The position numbers were made by a program, and so were the translations under genes. A stretch of DNA of 64,000 bases, from assembly GCF_019285735.1 (NCBI RefSeq), contig NZ_CP079107.1, positions 1,922,001-1,986,000 of the forward strand, written 5' to 3'. The stretch's first letter is position 1; each line of letters opens with the position of its first letter. The notes beneath the pieces were generated by a model. It did not search any database, was not told the origin of the DNA, and saw only the letters and a list, made by a program, of their open reading frames with translations. This DNA is from Paeniglutamicibacter sp. Y32M11 (GTDB lineage: Bacteria > Actinomycetota > Actinomycetes > Actinomycetales > Micrococcaceae). Below are positions 1 to 11,438 of the stretch, piece after piece.

Positions 1-2461
<2,461 letters not shown>

Positions 2462-2469
<8 letters not shown>

Positions 2470-3325
2470 CTCGGCGGCTCGAGCAGCAGCCGCCGCGGCA
2501 CGCGTGCCCTTCGGGGAGCGCTTGGCCGCGGCCATGAACAAGCACGGCCAGCTGTGTGTGGGCATCGACCCGCACCCCGCGCTGCTGAGCTCCTGGGGCC
2601 TGAGTGATGACGTGACGGGGCTGCGCAGCTTCTCCCTGACCGTGGTTGAGGCACTGGCCGGGCACGTTGCGGCATTGAAGCCTCAGGTGGCGCTCTATGA
2701 GCGGCACGGTTCGCGTGGTCTGGCGGTGCTGGAGGAGACTCTGGCGCTGTGCGCCCAGGGAAATGTGCTCTCGATCGCCGATGCCAAGCGTGGGGACATT
2801 GGCTCCACCATGGCCGCCTACGCCGATGCCTGGTTGGGGGAGGGCAGCCCGTTGGCTGCCGACGCCGTGACGCTCAGCCCGTACCTAGGCTACGAGTCGC
2901 TGCGCCCGGCGTTGGATCTGGCTGCTGCCACCGGCCGTGGTGTGTTTGTCCTGGGGCTGACCTCGAACCCCGAGGGTGCCTCGGTCCAGCACGTGGGCGG
3001 AAGCGCCTCGGTGGCCAAGGGAGTTATTGAGTCCGTGGGTGCCGAGAATGCCGGTGCACTACCGTTCGGTTCCACCGGGCTGGTCATTGGTGCCACGGTG
3101 GGTTCGGCGCTGGAGGAGCTTGGTATCAACCTCGCCGCCTCTCACGCTCCGATCCTGGCTCCGGGACTCGGCGCACAGGGTGCCACGGGTGCGGACATGA
3201 AGGCCTCCTTTGGGGCGTTCTGGCCGCAGGTGCTGGGTACCTCGAGTCGCGACATCCTCAAGGCCGGCCCAACTGCCGCCGCCCTGTGTGATGCAGCGGC
3301 AGCCACGCGGGATTCATTGCTCTAA
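2462..3325 (+). CDS. pyrF: Orotidine 5'-phosphate decarboxylase
   Basis: This cytoplasmic enzyme decarboxylates orotidine monophosphate to UMP, the last step of de novo pyrimidine synthesis. The frame holds the signature [15 protein letters not shown] (DxKxxDI catalytic core) and an early substrate-binding segment CVGIDPHP, and fits the long, type 2 family typical of Actinobacteria (287 residues from the chosen start). The frame is open further upstream, but the GTG at 2462 overlaps the carB stop by 8 bases, which is the usual translationally coupled arrangement. A later GTG at 2504 is an alternative. A strong hairpin follows the stop, so the carB-pyrF transcript probably ends here and is separated from mihF by an inserted 1.8-kb segment. 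Confidence 0.95.
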
Positions 3326-3360
3326 CGAGTACGTCCGGGGCAACCTCCCCGACATTGAGT

Positions 3361-3417
3361 GGTGGCCTCACGGCCCTCTTCCCCCAAAGACTGGGGGATG
3401 GGGGGAGTGGGGCCACC
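3361..3417 (+). terminator. Hairpin terminator after pyrF
   Basis: A long imperfect stem-loop has outer arms GGTGGCC/GGCCACC and an inner CCCCC/GGGGG pair around AAAGACT. It starts 36 bases after the pyrF stop and is followed by ATTTGTTTG. It probably ends the carB-pyrF transcript. The rest of 3326-3644 is AT-rich and has no gene; a 12-bp palindrome AAACCGCGGTTT (3517-3528) running into seven T bases could be a second, short terminator. Confidence 0.7.
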
Positions 3418-3492
3418 ATTTGTTTGTGGAAGGGAACGGGTTTTCTCTCATCGCCTAGATGACCATCAAAGGCGAAGCTACAGGCGTGCATT

Positions 3493-3510
3493 GAAGACCG
3501 TGAATGAGTT
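3493..3510 (+). repeat. Left copy of an 18-bp near-direct repeat flanking the lipoprotein gene
   Basis: GAAGACCGTGAATGAGTT here matches GAAAACCGTGAGTGAGTT at 4710-4727 in 16 of 18 positions, in the same orientation. The two copies bracket the AT-richer lipoprotein segment inserted between pyrF and mihF. They may be remnants of an insertion event or two binding sites; chance is not excluded. Confidence 0.4.
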
Positions 3511-3644
3511 TTGTTGAAACCGCGGTTTTTTTGCCTTTTGTCATGAGTCATTAAAGAGAGGGTTCTGGTTAAGTTCCTCAGTTGACGTTCAGTGTGACAA
3601 TTTTTTGTAACTATTAAAACTCTGACATATGGTGAGTTAGCATC

Positions 3645-4558
3645 ATGAAGATGAATAACTCACATTTTGTTCGTCAAAAAAGTTTCAAAATTCCTCTCTT
3701 TGTTTCTAGTCTTGTATTGTCGATCGGGCTGGCTGGTTGCTCCTCTACCGTTCCCGAAGTAGAAGGTACTCTCGCCCCCTGCCCAGTAGTTCCTCCTCTC
3801 CAACTCCAGGTCCAACTTCTACGCCTGCTGCTACTGCGGCAAGCCTTAAAGATTTTGACCTTGAGAATGCGGATTGGACGTTCTTTAACGGGTACGAAAT
3901 CGATGACATCATCACCGTGTCATTAGCTAATGGTGAGGCAACGCGGAACGGCTCTCAATTCAAGATGGGAGAGGTTGTCTACTCGGACGTTAATGATGAT
4001 GGTGTCCAGGACGCCGTGGCATCGTTGGACAGATACGAAGGAAATGGCCTCGACAGCCAGTGGTACGTGTGGCTTGCTGATGTTGACAAGCCTGAACAGC
4101 TTCAGACGCCGATCGCCCAAAGCCGGAACTGTGGTGATTTTGTTAAGAATGTTCGCGCGGTGAATGGTGGCGTGAAAATTAGCGAAGTTCGCCGATCCGG
4201 CGAGGACTCGGCGCGCTCATGTGCTGAGGGTGGCACGGGAGATGTCACCAGAACCGTCGCTGTTGAAAAAAATGAAGTAAGTCAGGCGTGGGAACCGGTG
4301 CAGACAGCGCCGACCCGCGCCTACGGGGGCGTCTGTCCAGCGATGTATGCGGGAGGGTATGAGCCGGGTGAATTTGAGCTATATGCAATGCCTTCTGAAA
4401 AGTCGAAGATCGCATCGAAATCCGGTGAAATCAGCGGCGCCCAGCTCCCCGGAGAAAACGGCACTGTTCTTGGTGGTGAACCCCGGGGCTGGTCGCTGGT
4501 CAATGTTGTTGAAGCTGACAATTCCATGAAGCGTTGTGCGTGGGTCAGGACCAGCTAA
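3645..4558 (+). pseudogene. Putative secreted lipoprotein, frameshifted near its N-terminus
   Basis: Two overlapping frames together encode one lipoprotein. The first (from ATG 3645) gives a signal peptide with a basic start, a hydrophobic core and the lipobox LAGC followed by SSTVPEVEGT. The second, ending at 4558, continues with a Ser/Pro/Thr-rich linker (SSSSSPTPGPTSTPAATAAS) and a globular domain. The frames switch at a run of five C at 3775-3779. One extra C would join them into a protein of about 304 residues. The mature part contains YSDVNDDGVQDAVASLD, resembling a DxNxDG-type calcium-binding loop, and a Cys-containing C-terminus. Its function is unknown. The upstream region is unusually AT-rich and the gene separates pyrF from mihF, which are neighbours in relatives, so it is probably acquired. 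The shift could be a sequencing error, a true null allele or phase variation. Confidence 0.65.
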
Positions 4559-4709
4559 GGACAACCGCCACTACTGCACGCTTGTCCATTCCGCCCCGGC
4601 GCTGAATCATGCATGGTGAAAAGGCCCGCTCTGATTTTCTGCTGCGGCCAGCGTGCGTGAGTTGCGAGTTGCGAGTTCTGAGGTCCCAAGACCGCGATCG
4701 GGTCTTGAT

Positions 4710-4727
4710 GAAAACCGTGAGTGAGTT
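4710..4727 (+). repeat. Right copy of an 18-bp near-direct repeat
   Basis: GAAAACCGTGAGTGAGTT repeats the motif at 3493-3510 with two mismatches. It overlaps the left arm of the inverted repeat at 4719-4762. Confidence 0.4.
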
Positions 4728-4762
4728 GACCACAAGCACAAAGCCGGATGGCCAATTCACTC
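4719..4762. repeat. Imperfect inverted repeat
   Basis: GAGTGAGTTGACC (4719-4731) pairs with GGCCAATTCACTC (4750-4762) at 11 of 13 positions across an 18-base loop. No T-tract follows. It could be an operator or a recombination end of the inserted segment. Confidence 0.4.
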
Positions 4763-5145
4763 ATGGGGCTTGGCCCTAGTGCTGACGCGCCGCTGTCACC
4801 GATTGCATCAGGGACGAGGGACCGCCGCGTGGCGATGGTGGGCACCTTGGTACTCTTCTCCATTTGTGGGGGACCGTGTCGCCGTCGGGTGGGGATCGCG
4901 GGCAAATTCCATCCATGTCGATCGAATATGGGTTTGCGCAGGTGGGAGCACTTTCGCGTTTCAGGATCCCGGGTTCGGATGATCTTCCTTACACTCTCCG
5001 GCGCACCGGGCAAGACATGAGCGTGTTTTCTGCCTGGATGACACGTTTGTGGTAGCCACAGCACGATTACCCCTTGCATCGGGGGCCGTGAGTGGTTATC
5101 TTCAGTTCAGGGCTTGTTGCCCTGATGCTTGACCCAATAGATGGA

Positions 5146-5496
5146 ATGGCGGCAAAAGGCATGGTACTGCGAGAACTCTCAGACGAGGACCGTATTCGGG
5201 CCCGAGCAAAAGCGCTGGCTGCACGAACACGACGGGCCGAAATCAAGAACGAATTTGGTGCCGGAAAGCTGGGCATTAACCAGTTGTTGGACCTTGTACC
5301 TAACGACGAGGCCATCGGGCGACTGCGCGTTATGGACCTGCTGGAATCGGTTCCCGGTGTCGGCGAGATCCGAGCACACACGCTTATAGATAGACTAGGT
5401 ATCTCACCCAGCCGACGCCTGCGCGGGTTGGGGCGCAAACAGCGCATCGCATTGGTGGATCATTTCCAGCAATCGCCTCCCAAAACGAAAGAGTAA
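5146..5496 (+). CDS. mihF: Integration host factor, actinobacterial type
   Basis: This is a small nucleoid-associated DNA-binding protein of the actinobacterial IHF family, unrelated in fold to the proteobacterial HU-like IHF. Known roles are DNA bending, nucleoid organisation and support of phage integration. The sequence shows the basic N-terminal helix (ARAKALAARTRRAEIKNEF) and the helix-two-turn-helix core with LLESVPGVGEIRA and RRLRGLG, both characteristic of the family. The frame is open from 5092; likely starts are ATG 5146 (MAAKGMVLREL, about 116 residues) or ATG 5161 (MVLREL, about 111 residues), the latter preceded by AAAGG three bases upstream. Location directly before gmk is the canonical actinobacterial order. 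Confidence 0.93.
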   Translation: MAAKGMVLRELSDEDRIRARAKALAARTRRAEIKNEFGAGKLGINQLLDLVPNDEAIGRLRVMDLLESVPGVGEIRAHTLIDRLGISPSRRLRGLGRKQRIALVDHFQQSPPKTKE

Positions 5497-5507
5497 CGAA
5501 GCACACC

Positions 5508-6086
5508 ATGACGGTAAGCCCTCACCCAACGGTCACAGTCCTCGCCGGTCCCACGGCCGTAGGGAAGGGAACGATTTCCACCTTCATCAGGGACAACTAC
5601 CCCGATGTTTGGCTCTCGGTTTCCGCGACGACGCGGGCTCCGCGCCCCGGAGAAATCGACGGTGTGCACTACTTCTTCGTGGGGCCGGAGAAGTTCGGTG
5701 AACTGGTCAACGACGGCCAGATGCTTGAATGGGCGGTGGTGCACGGGCAGAACAGCTACGGCACCATCCGCACCAAGGTCCAGGAGGCCGTCGACGCCGG
5801 CAAGCGTGTGCTGCTGGAGATCGATTTGCAGGGCGCGCGTCAGGTGAAAGAGAATCTTCCCGACGCGAAATTCGTCTTCCTAGCGCCGCCCAGCTGGGAC
5901 GAATTGGTGCGCCGACTTGTGGGTCGCGGCACTGAAACGCCCGAGGAGCAGCAACGTCGGCTGGAAACCGCTAAACTGGAACTTGCCGCTGAATCGGAAT
6001 TTGACGTGACCATCGTTAACGACGAGATTTCGCGAGCGGCCGACGAGCTGGTCACCCTCATGGGATTGACCCCGCACGCACGCTAA
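5508..6086 (+). CDS. gmk: Guanylate kinase
   Basis: The enzyme phosphorylates GMP to GDP with ATP, feeding the GTP and dGTP pools. At 192 residues it is of normal length. The P-loop is GPTAVGKGT (residues about 14-22), followed by the GMP-binding segment SVSATTRAPRPGEIDGVHY and the lid region RRLVGRGTETPEEQQRRL. The ATG at 5508 lies 11 bases after the mihF stop, so the two are probably cotranscribed. Identification is secure. Confidence 0.97.
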   Translation: MTVSPHPTVTVLAGPTAVGKGTISTFIRDNYPDVWLSVSATTRAPRPGEIDGVHYFFVGPEKFGELVNDGQMLEWAVVHGQNSYGTIRTKVQEAVDAGKRVLLEIDLQGARQVKENLPDAKFVFLAPPSWDELVRRLVGRGTETPEEQQRRLETAKLELAAESEFDVTIVNDEISRAADELVTLMGLTPHAR

Positions 6087-6198
6087 AAACTTTTTGTGTA
6101 AGGCCCGCAGTTCCCCCGGCGCCGCTTGGTTTCGGGGAAATACATGTGGGTGCAGTACTTATACGTCTTGATCCACCAACTAGTTATTTGGAGGCTTC

Positions 6199-6462
6199 GT
6201 GAACACGAACCTTGAAGGCATCATCAGCCCGTCCATCGACTCGCTGTTGACCACTACCGATTCGAAGTACGCTCTGGTGATCAACTCCGCCAAGCGCGCA
6301 CGCCAGATCAACGCGTACTACGCACAGCTGCACGAGGGCCTCTTCGAGTATGTTGGCCCGTTGGTTGACACTCGCCTGAACGAGAAGCCGCTGTCGATCG
6401 CCCTGCGCGAAATCAACGAGGGCATGCTCAACGTTTCGAAGATTGAGGAAGTGGCCGAGTAA
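6199..6462 (+). CDS. rpoZ: RNA polymerase omega subunit
   Basis: An 87-residue omega subunit assists folding and assembly of the beta-prime subunit of RNA polymerase. The core sequence [28 protein letters not shown] matches the actinobacterial family, including the helix contacting beta-prime. The GTG start at 6199 is chosen because GGAGG lies 5-10 bases upstream. The position between gmk and coaBC is conserved across Actinobacteria. The 112-base gap after gmk probably carries its own promoter. Confidence 0.96.
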   Translation: MNTNLEGIISPSIDSLLTTTDSKYALVINSAKRARQINAYYAQLHEGLFEYVGPLVDTRLNEKPLSIALREINEGMLNVSKIEEVAE

Positions 6463-6565
6463 TCACTCGGTAACTTTTGATTCCCTGACTCGGTAACGGC
6501 GTTGACACCCCGGCCTCCTTGGAGGGCCCATGGTGTGAACACCAGCACCGGGCATCAACGTATCG

Positions 6566-7828
6566 GTGGTAGCAGTGAAGCGCATTGTCTTAGGTGTATC
6601 CGCAGGGATCGCCGCCTACAAGGCAGCTTTGCTGCTACGGCTGTTTAAAGAGGCGGGGCATCAGGTTGATGTGATCCCCACGGCCGCCTCGCTCGAATTT
6701 GTTGGTCTGGCGACCTGGGAGGCGCTGAGCGGACGTCCGGTTCGCACCTCCGTCTTTGAGGCGGTGGATACCGTGAACCATGTTCGCCTCGGTCAGGAAG
6801 CAGATCTGGTGGTGATTGCCCCGGCCACCGCCGACGTTCTGGCACGGGCCGCCGCCGGAATGGCGAACGACCTGTTGACCGGTACCTTACTGGCGACTCA
6901 CGCTCCGGTGGTGATGGTCCCGGCCATGCACACCGAAATGTGGGAGCACCCCGCGACGCAGGCCAACGTTGCCACGTTGCGTGGCCGCGGCGTGCGCGTG
7001 ATTGACCCTGCCATCGGCCGACTGACGGGTAAGGATTCCGGCGCCGGGCGATTCCCGGAACCCTCGGACATTTATACCGACCTGTTGCCCTACCTTGCTG
7101 CGGATTCCGCGGTGGAGGCCGAGGGGCCATTGGCCGGAAAGGTCATTGCCATTTCCGCCGGTGGAACCCGCGAACCGCTGGATCCTGTGCGTTTCTTGGG
7201 CAATCGATCCTCTGGACGTCAGGGCGTTGCTCTCGCGAATGCCGCGCTGGCCGCCGGTGCTACCGTCAGGTTCATCGCCGCCCACATGGATGTGCCAGCT
7301 CCTGCGGGTGTGGAATTGAGTACCGCCTCCACCGCCCGGCAGCTACAGGGCGCCGTCACCGAGGCGGCCCGTGGCGCCGATGTTTTGATCATGAGCGCCG
7401 CCGTCGCCGACTTCCGTCCCGGTGAATACCAGGACTCAAAGATCAAGAAGAGTGATGATCATGCCGATCCTGTCATCACCCTGATCCGCAACCCAGACAT
7501 CCTCGCCACCTTGGTCAAGCAGCGCGCCAGTGAGGGGGAAGCCGGCACCTTGGCCCCGCTGATCGTTGGATTTGCCGCCGAAACCGGCGATGCCGAGTCC
7601 AGCGTGCTCGAATATGGGGCCAGCAAATTGGCACGTAAGGGCTGCGAAATGCTGGTTGTTAACGAGGTGGGGGAGAACCTCACGTTCGGGACCACGCAGA
7701 ACTCCGTGACGATCCTCTTCGCCGATGGTGCCCGGCCCGTGGTGGCTGCCGGTTCCAAGGACGAGGTTGCCGTGGTGGTTCTCACCGCGGTGGCCCAGGT
7801 TCTGGCCACGGGTACAACCAAGCGCTAA
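6566..7828 (+). CDS. coaBC: Bifunctional phosphopantothenoylcysteine decarboxylase / phosphopantothenate-cysteine ligase
   Basis: This two-domain enzyme couples cysteine to 4'-phosphopantothenate using CTP and then decarboxylates the product to 4'-phosphopantetheine, on the route to coenzyme A. The N-terminal flavin-dependent half (residues about 1-185) shows the flavoprotein opening VLGVSAGIAAYKA and the substrate-binding segment VPAMHTEMW. The C-terminal ligase half begins near residue 190 with KVIAISAGGTREPLDPVRFLGNRSSG and contains the K-rich loop SKIKKS. Length 420 is typical. Starts GTG 6566 and GTG 6575 are both possible. A perfect terminator hairpin follows, ending the mihF-to-coaBC group. 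Confidence 0.96.
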   Translation: MVAVKRIVLGVSAGIAAYKAALLLRLFKEAGHQVDVIPTAASLEFVGLATWEALSGRPVRTSVFEAVDTVNHVRLGQEADLVVIAPATADVLARAAAGMANDLLTGTLLATHAPVVMVPAMHTEMWEHPATQANVATLRGRGVRVIDPAIGRLTGKDSGAGRFPEPSDIYTDLLPYLAADSAVEAEGPLAGKVIAISAGGTREPLDPVRFLGNRSSGRQGVALANAALAAGATVRFIAAHMDVPAPAGVELSTASTARQLQGAVTEAARGADVLIMSAAVADFRPGEYQDSKIKKSDDHADPVITLIRNPDILATLVKQRASEGEAGTLAPLIVGFAAETGDAESSVLEYGASKLARKGCEMLVVNEVGENLTFGTTQNSVTILFADGARPVVAAGSKDEVAVVVLTAVAQVLATGTTKR

Positions 7829-7877
7829 AGACTCGAGCACTATCGACAGCTCCATCGATGGGCGTCGTGGTGAAAAG

Positions 7878-7914
7878 ATCCGGGCAGCGAGGCAAATCGC
7901 TGCCCGGATTTTCG
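7878..7914 (+). terminator. Intrinsic terminator after coaBC
   Basis: A perfect 13-bp stem, ATCCGGGCAGCGA (7878-7890) with TCGCTGCCCGGAT (7897-7909), encloses a 6-base loop and runs into TTTTC. It lies 50 bases after the coaBC stop. Confidence 0.85.
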
Positions 7915-8028
7915 TCATCTGGTCGAATGTTGCGACATCAAACGCCACATTCGGGGCATTGAGGTGACTGTGTTCACTTCCACAGGTCGCACCAATTCCT
8001 GGGATCTGCCTCCCGGCGCACTTACCGG

Positions 8029-8041
8029 TAGAGTGGCACAG
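8029..8041 (+). promoter_or_regulatory. Probable leaderless promoter of metK
   Basis: TAGAGT (8029-8034) is a good actinobacterial -10 hexamer. Six bases separate it from the metK GTG at 8041, so transcription should begin on the start codon itself. No ribosome binding site precedes that GTG, in agreement. No obvious -35 box was found. Confidence 0.5.
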
Positions 8042-9246
8042 TGACTTTAGAATCCCCGCAGCTACGCCTCTTCACCTCCGAATCGGTTACGGAGGGCCAC
8101 CCGGATAAAATCTGTGACCAGATCTCCGACGCCATCCTTGACGCCATGTTGGCGCAGGACCCGAACTCCCGGGTTGCCGTGGAGACTCTCACCACCACTG
8201 GTCTGGTACACGTTGCCGGAGAAGTGACCACCGACGGGTACGTGGAAATTCCGGAGATCGTGCGCCGCACCATCCTGGACATTGGTTATGACTCCTCGGC
8301 CAACGGCTTTGACGGAGCGCGCTGCGGCGTCTCGGTATCCATCGGGCAGCAGTCCCAGGAAATTTCCGATGGCGTCTTCAACTCCCTGGAGGTCCGTGAG
8401 GGCACTGCCGTTGACCCGCGTGACGCGCAGGGTGCCGGCGACCAAGGCCTGATGTTCGGCTACGCCTCGGATGAGACCGCCACGTTGATGCCTACCCCCA
8501 TCCACCTGGCCCACCGCCTCTCCGAGCGGATGACTCAAGTCCGCAAGGACGGCACGCTCTCGCTGCTGCGCCCGGACGGCAAGACCCAGGTGACCGTCGG
8601 CTATGACGGGGATACCCCGGTATCGGTTGAAACCATCGTGGTCTCCTCACAGCACGCCGCCGAGTACTCGCTCGAAGATCTCAAGGCGGGCCTGCTCGAA
8701 GAGGTCGTGAAGCCGGTTCTCGCCGGCACGGAACTTGATACCACCAATACCCGCATCATCCTGAACCCCTCGGGCCCCTTCATCATCGGTGGCCCGGTCG
8801 GCGATGCCGGTCTGACCGGACGCAAGATCATTGTTGATACCTACGGTGGTTTTGCCCGTCACGGTGGTGGAGCGTTCTCCGGTAAGGATCCCTCGAAGGT
8901 TGACCGTTCGGCCGCCTACGCCATGCGCTGGGTCGCCAAGAACGTGGTGGCTGCCGGTTTGGCCCGCCGCGTTGAGGTCCAGATCGCCTACGCCATCGGC
9001 GTGGCACGTCCGGTGGGCCTCTACGTGGAGACCTTTGGCACCGAAACCGTTGATCCGGTGCGGATCACCGCTGCCATCAACGAGGTCTTTGACCTGCGCC
9101 CGCTGGGTATCATCGAAGACCTAGACCTGAAGCGTCCGATCTACCAGAAGACCGCGGCGCACGGCCACTTTGGACGCGAAGATCCCGATTTCACTTGGGA
9201 AAACCTTGACCGTGTTGACGCACTGAAGGCCTTCTTCGGCGCATAG
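8041..9246 (+). CDS. metK: S-adenosylmethionine synthetase
   Basis: The enzyme makes S-adenosylmethionine from methionine and ATP. The 401-residue protein carries the hallmark N-terminal motif [20 protein letters not shown], the hexapeptide-type signature [12 protein letters not shown] and the P-loop-like [19 protein letters not shown], so all catalytic segments are intact. The GTG start at 8041 gives the expected N-terminus ([14 protein letters not shown]) and sits directly on a predicted transcription start. The gene is flanked by terminators on both sides, so it is probably monocistronic. No SAM riboswitch structure was recognised in the 212-base upstream region. Confidence 0.97.
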   Translation: MTLESPQLRLFTSESVTEGHPDKICDQISDAILDAMLAQDPNSRVAVETLTTTGLVHVAGEVTTDGYVEIPEIVRRTILDIGYDSSANGFDGARCGVSVSIGQQSQEISDGVFNSLEVREGTAVDPRDAQGAGDQGLMFGYASDETATLMPTPIHLAHRLSERMTQVRKDGTLSLLRPDGKTQVTVGYDGDTPVSVETIVVSSQHAAEYSLEDLKAGLLEEVVKPVLAGTELDTTNTRIILNPSGPFIIGGPVGDAGLTGRKIIVDTYGGFARHGGGAFSGKDPSKVDRSAAYAMRWVAKNVVAAGLARRVEVQIAYAIGVARPVGLYVETFGTETVDPVRITAAINEVFDLRPLGIIEDLDLKRPIYQKTAAHGHFGREDPDFTWENLDRVDALKAFFGA

Positions 9247-9252
9247 TCACGT

Positions 9253-9330
9253 GGTTTGACCGCCCCACTAGGGTTGGTCAAACCGGGGGATCGGGAGTCG
9301 TGCCGCAAGGGCGTGCGGCGCCCGATTTCT
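9253..9330 (+). terminator. Hairpins after metK
   Basis: Two stem-loops follow the metK stop. The first pairs GGTTTGACC (9253-9261) with GGTCAAACC (9276-9284). The second pairs ATCGGG (9290-9295) with CCCGAT (9321-9326), with a nested GCCGCA/TGCGGC stem, and runs into TTCTTGCTT, as an intrinsic terminator does. They separate metK from priA. Confidence 0.7.
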
Positions 9331-9372
9331 TGCTTAAAAATGGGCACCTCAAACGCATGGGAGCTGATGATC

Positions 9373-11438
9373 ATGTCGGAGTCACTTCAGCCATCGTTGC
9401 TGGCTGGCTTTGACCTGTCCGCGCCGCTGCCCGGGATCCCGCATATGGCCGAGGAGCTGCCCATCGCCCGGGTCATCATCGATTCACCGGTCCCGCATCT
9501 TGACCGCCCGTTTGATTACCTGGTGCCGGTTGAACTTGATGCCACGGCGCAGCCCGGGGTCAGGGTTAAGGTTCGTTTTGGCTCTCAAGAGCTGGCCGGT
9601 TTTATTGCCGAACGTCTGGAACATTCCGAACCCGGAATCAAGCTCCAGCCGTTGCGCGCCGTCATTTCCCCCGAGGTGGTGCTGAGCGGCGAGGTATTGG
9701 CGGTGGCTCGGGGGTGGCAGAACGTTATGCCGGAGGCGTGTGGGACGTATTGCGTGCGGCTGTTCCGGCCCGCATGGCACGGGTAGAAACGCAGAAGAGC
9801 CAGGAATCAAAGCGCACTGAGGTAGCCCCAAAAGCGGAGGCCGACGAAGCTGCCGTTTCGACGTGGTCCACCACTGGCAGCTTGTTGGGTGAATACGACG
9901 GAGGAGCGGATTTTGCCGAAGCCCTCCGTGCCGGAAGCGGACCCCGGGCGGTGGTATCGGCGGTGCCGAACCGCCCGGGGGACTGGCCGGCGCTGCTGCT
10001 CGAGGCGGCCGAGCTCAGCCTCAGTGCCGGTCGCGGCGCACTGATCGTTGTCCCCGACGCTCGGGACCTCAACCGGCTGTGCAGCTACGTGGATGGCGCC
10101 ATCGGGCCTAACTCCTATGCGAGGCTCAGTGCCGAGGATGGGGCGACCCCGCGTTATAAAAACTTCCTACGCATCACTCGTGGTGAGACACAATTGGTGA
10201 TTGGCACCCGCAATGCCGCCTTCGCCCCGGTGCACAATCTGGGCCTGGCCATCATCTGGGACGATGCGGATCATTCGCACGCCGAACCCCGCGCCCCGTA
10301 TCACCATGCCCGTGAGGTGTTATTGCTGCGCTGCGGAATTGAAAACGCCGGATTATTGGTGGCGGCCCCCGGACGTAGTGCCGAGGCCCAACGACTCATC
10401 CGCAGCGGCTGGGCCCAAGAACTTGGGGCCAACCGTTCGCTGCTGCGCGCCAATGCCCCGCGCGTGATTGCCGCATCCGACGAATTTGAATCCGAACGCG
10501 ATCCGGTGCTGCATGCCGCCCGGTTGCCCGCCGCAGCCTGGCGTGAGGCCAAGGCTGCGCTCGAGCACGGGCCGGTGCTGGTGCAGGTGGCGCGCACCGG
10601 ATTTATGCCTGCCCTGCGCTGCGAACGCTGCCGTACCTCCGCCCGCTGCAGCGCGTGTACCGGCCCGCTGGCCCTTGACGACGCCCGCGGTGCACCCTCC
10701 TGCGGTTGGTGCGGGCTGGTGGCAGCCGGCTGGTCATGTGGTGAATGTGGCTTTATGCGACTGCGGGCCGCCTCCATTGGCGCGGATCGCACGGCCGAGG
10801 AATTGGGCAGGGCATTCCCCAACGTCACGGTGCTCTCGGCCACCGGGGCCAAACCGATCTTTACCGTGCCGGCGAAACCAGCGCTGGTGGTCGCTACCCC
10901 CGGCGCCGAGCCGGTGGCCGAGCAGGGCTACGCCGCGGTGCTATTGCTTGATGGCGATCGCATGCTGGCGCGGGAGGGGCTGCGCACCGGTGAGGAAGTG
11001 CTTAACCGGTGGATGGGAGCTGCCGCCCTGGCGCGCGGGCGTGATAAATCAGGCGAGCGTCCGGGCGGCGGCACCGTGGTCGTCGCCGGAGATCCCACCG
11101 AGCCAATGCGAGCCCTGGTTCGCTTTGATGCTGCGGCCTATGCCGATGCCGAGCTGGCGGAACGCCGCGAGGTGGGGTTGCCCCCGGCCGTGCGGACCGC
11201 GTTGATCCAGGGTCCGGCCGCCACCGTGGAAAAATTCATGGCCGCCCTTGAGCTTCCGGACTCGGTACGGCGTAATGGTCCGGTGCTTCGGGGGGAGGGC
11301 GAACATCGCTGGTTGTTGTTCTTCTCCTACGCACAGGGACCAAGCGTCACGGCGCAGTTGCGCGCCATGCGAGCACGTTTTAGTGCCGCAAAGGAGCCGG
11401 TCGTTTCCATCCGCATCGACGCCGACGGAATTCTCTAG
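9373..11438 (+). pseudogene. priA: PriA-like primosomal protein N', interrupted by an apparent single-base frameshift
   Basis: PriA recognises stalled forks and starts replication restart. Two frames make up the gene. The first holds the N-terminal 3' DNA-binding domain (ARVIIDSPVPHLDRPFDYLVP, VRFGSQELAGFI). The second, from about 9714, resumes with AERYAGGVWDVLRAAVPARMA, the expected next segment. The frames meet at a run of five G at 9710-9714; one extra G gives VARGVAERYAG and a protein of about 688 residues. As in other actinobacterial PriA, a Walker A loop is missing, whereas the zinc-binding cysteines remain (CERC, CSAC, CGWC, CGEC). ATG 9373 is chosen because GGGAG lies 9 bases upstream. 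Because priA is important for growth, a sequencing error is the likeliest cause of the shift. The gene overlaps the convergent hydrolase gene by 4 bases. Confidence 0.85.

Larger units (their letters stand above)
4559..5145. other. Gene-free stretch upstream of mihF
   Basis: No convincing gene is seen in these 587 bases on either strand; open frames here lack recognisable sequence. The stretch holds a tandem GAGTTGC repeat near 4658-4672, the right copy of the flanking repeat (4710-4727) and an imperfect inverted repeat at 4719-4762. The mihF promoter should lie in its last 100 bases, but no clear hexamers could be assigned. Confidence 0.5.

Noticed and set aside
7829-8040. SAM-sensing riboswitch upstream of metK
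   Set aside because: The only strong structure is the coaBC terminator, and the probable metK transcript starts on its GTG, leaving no room for an RNA leader.
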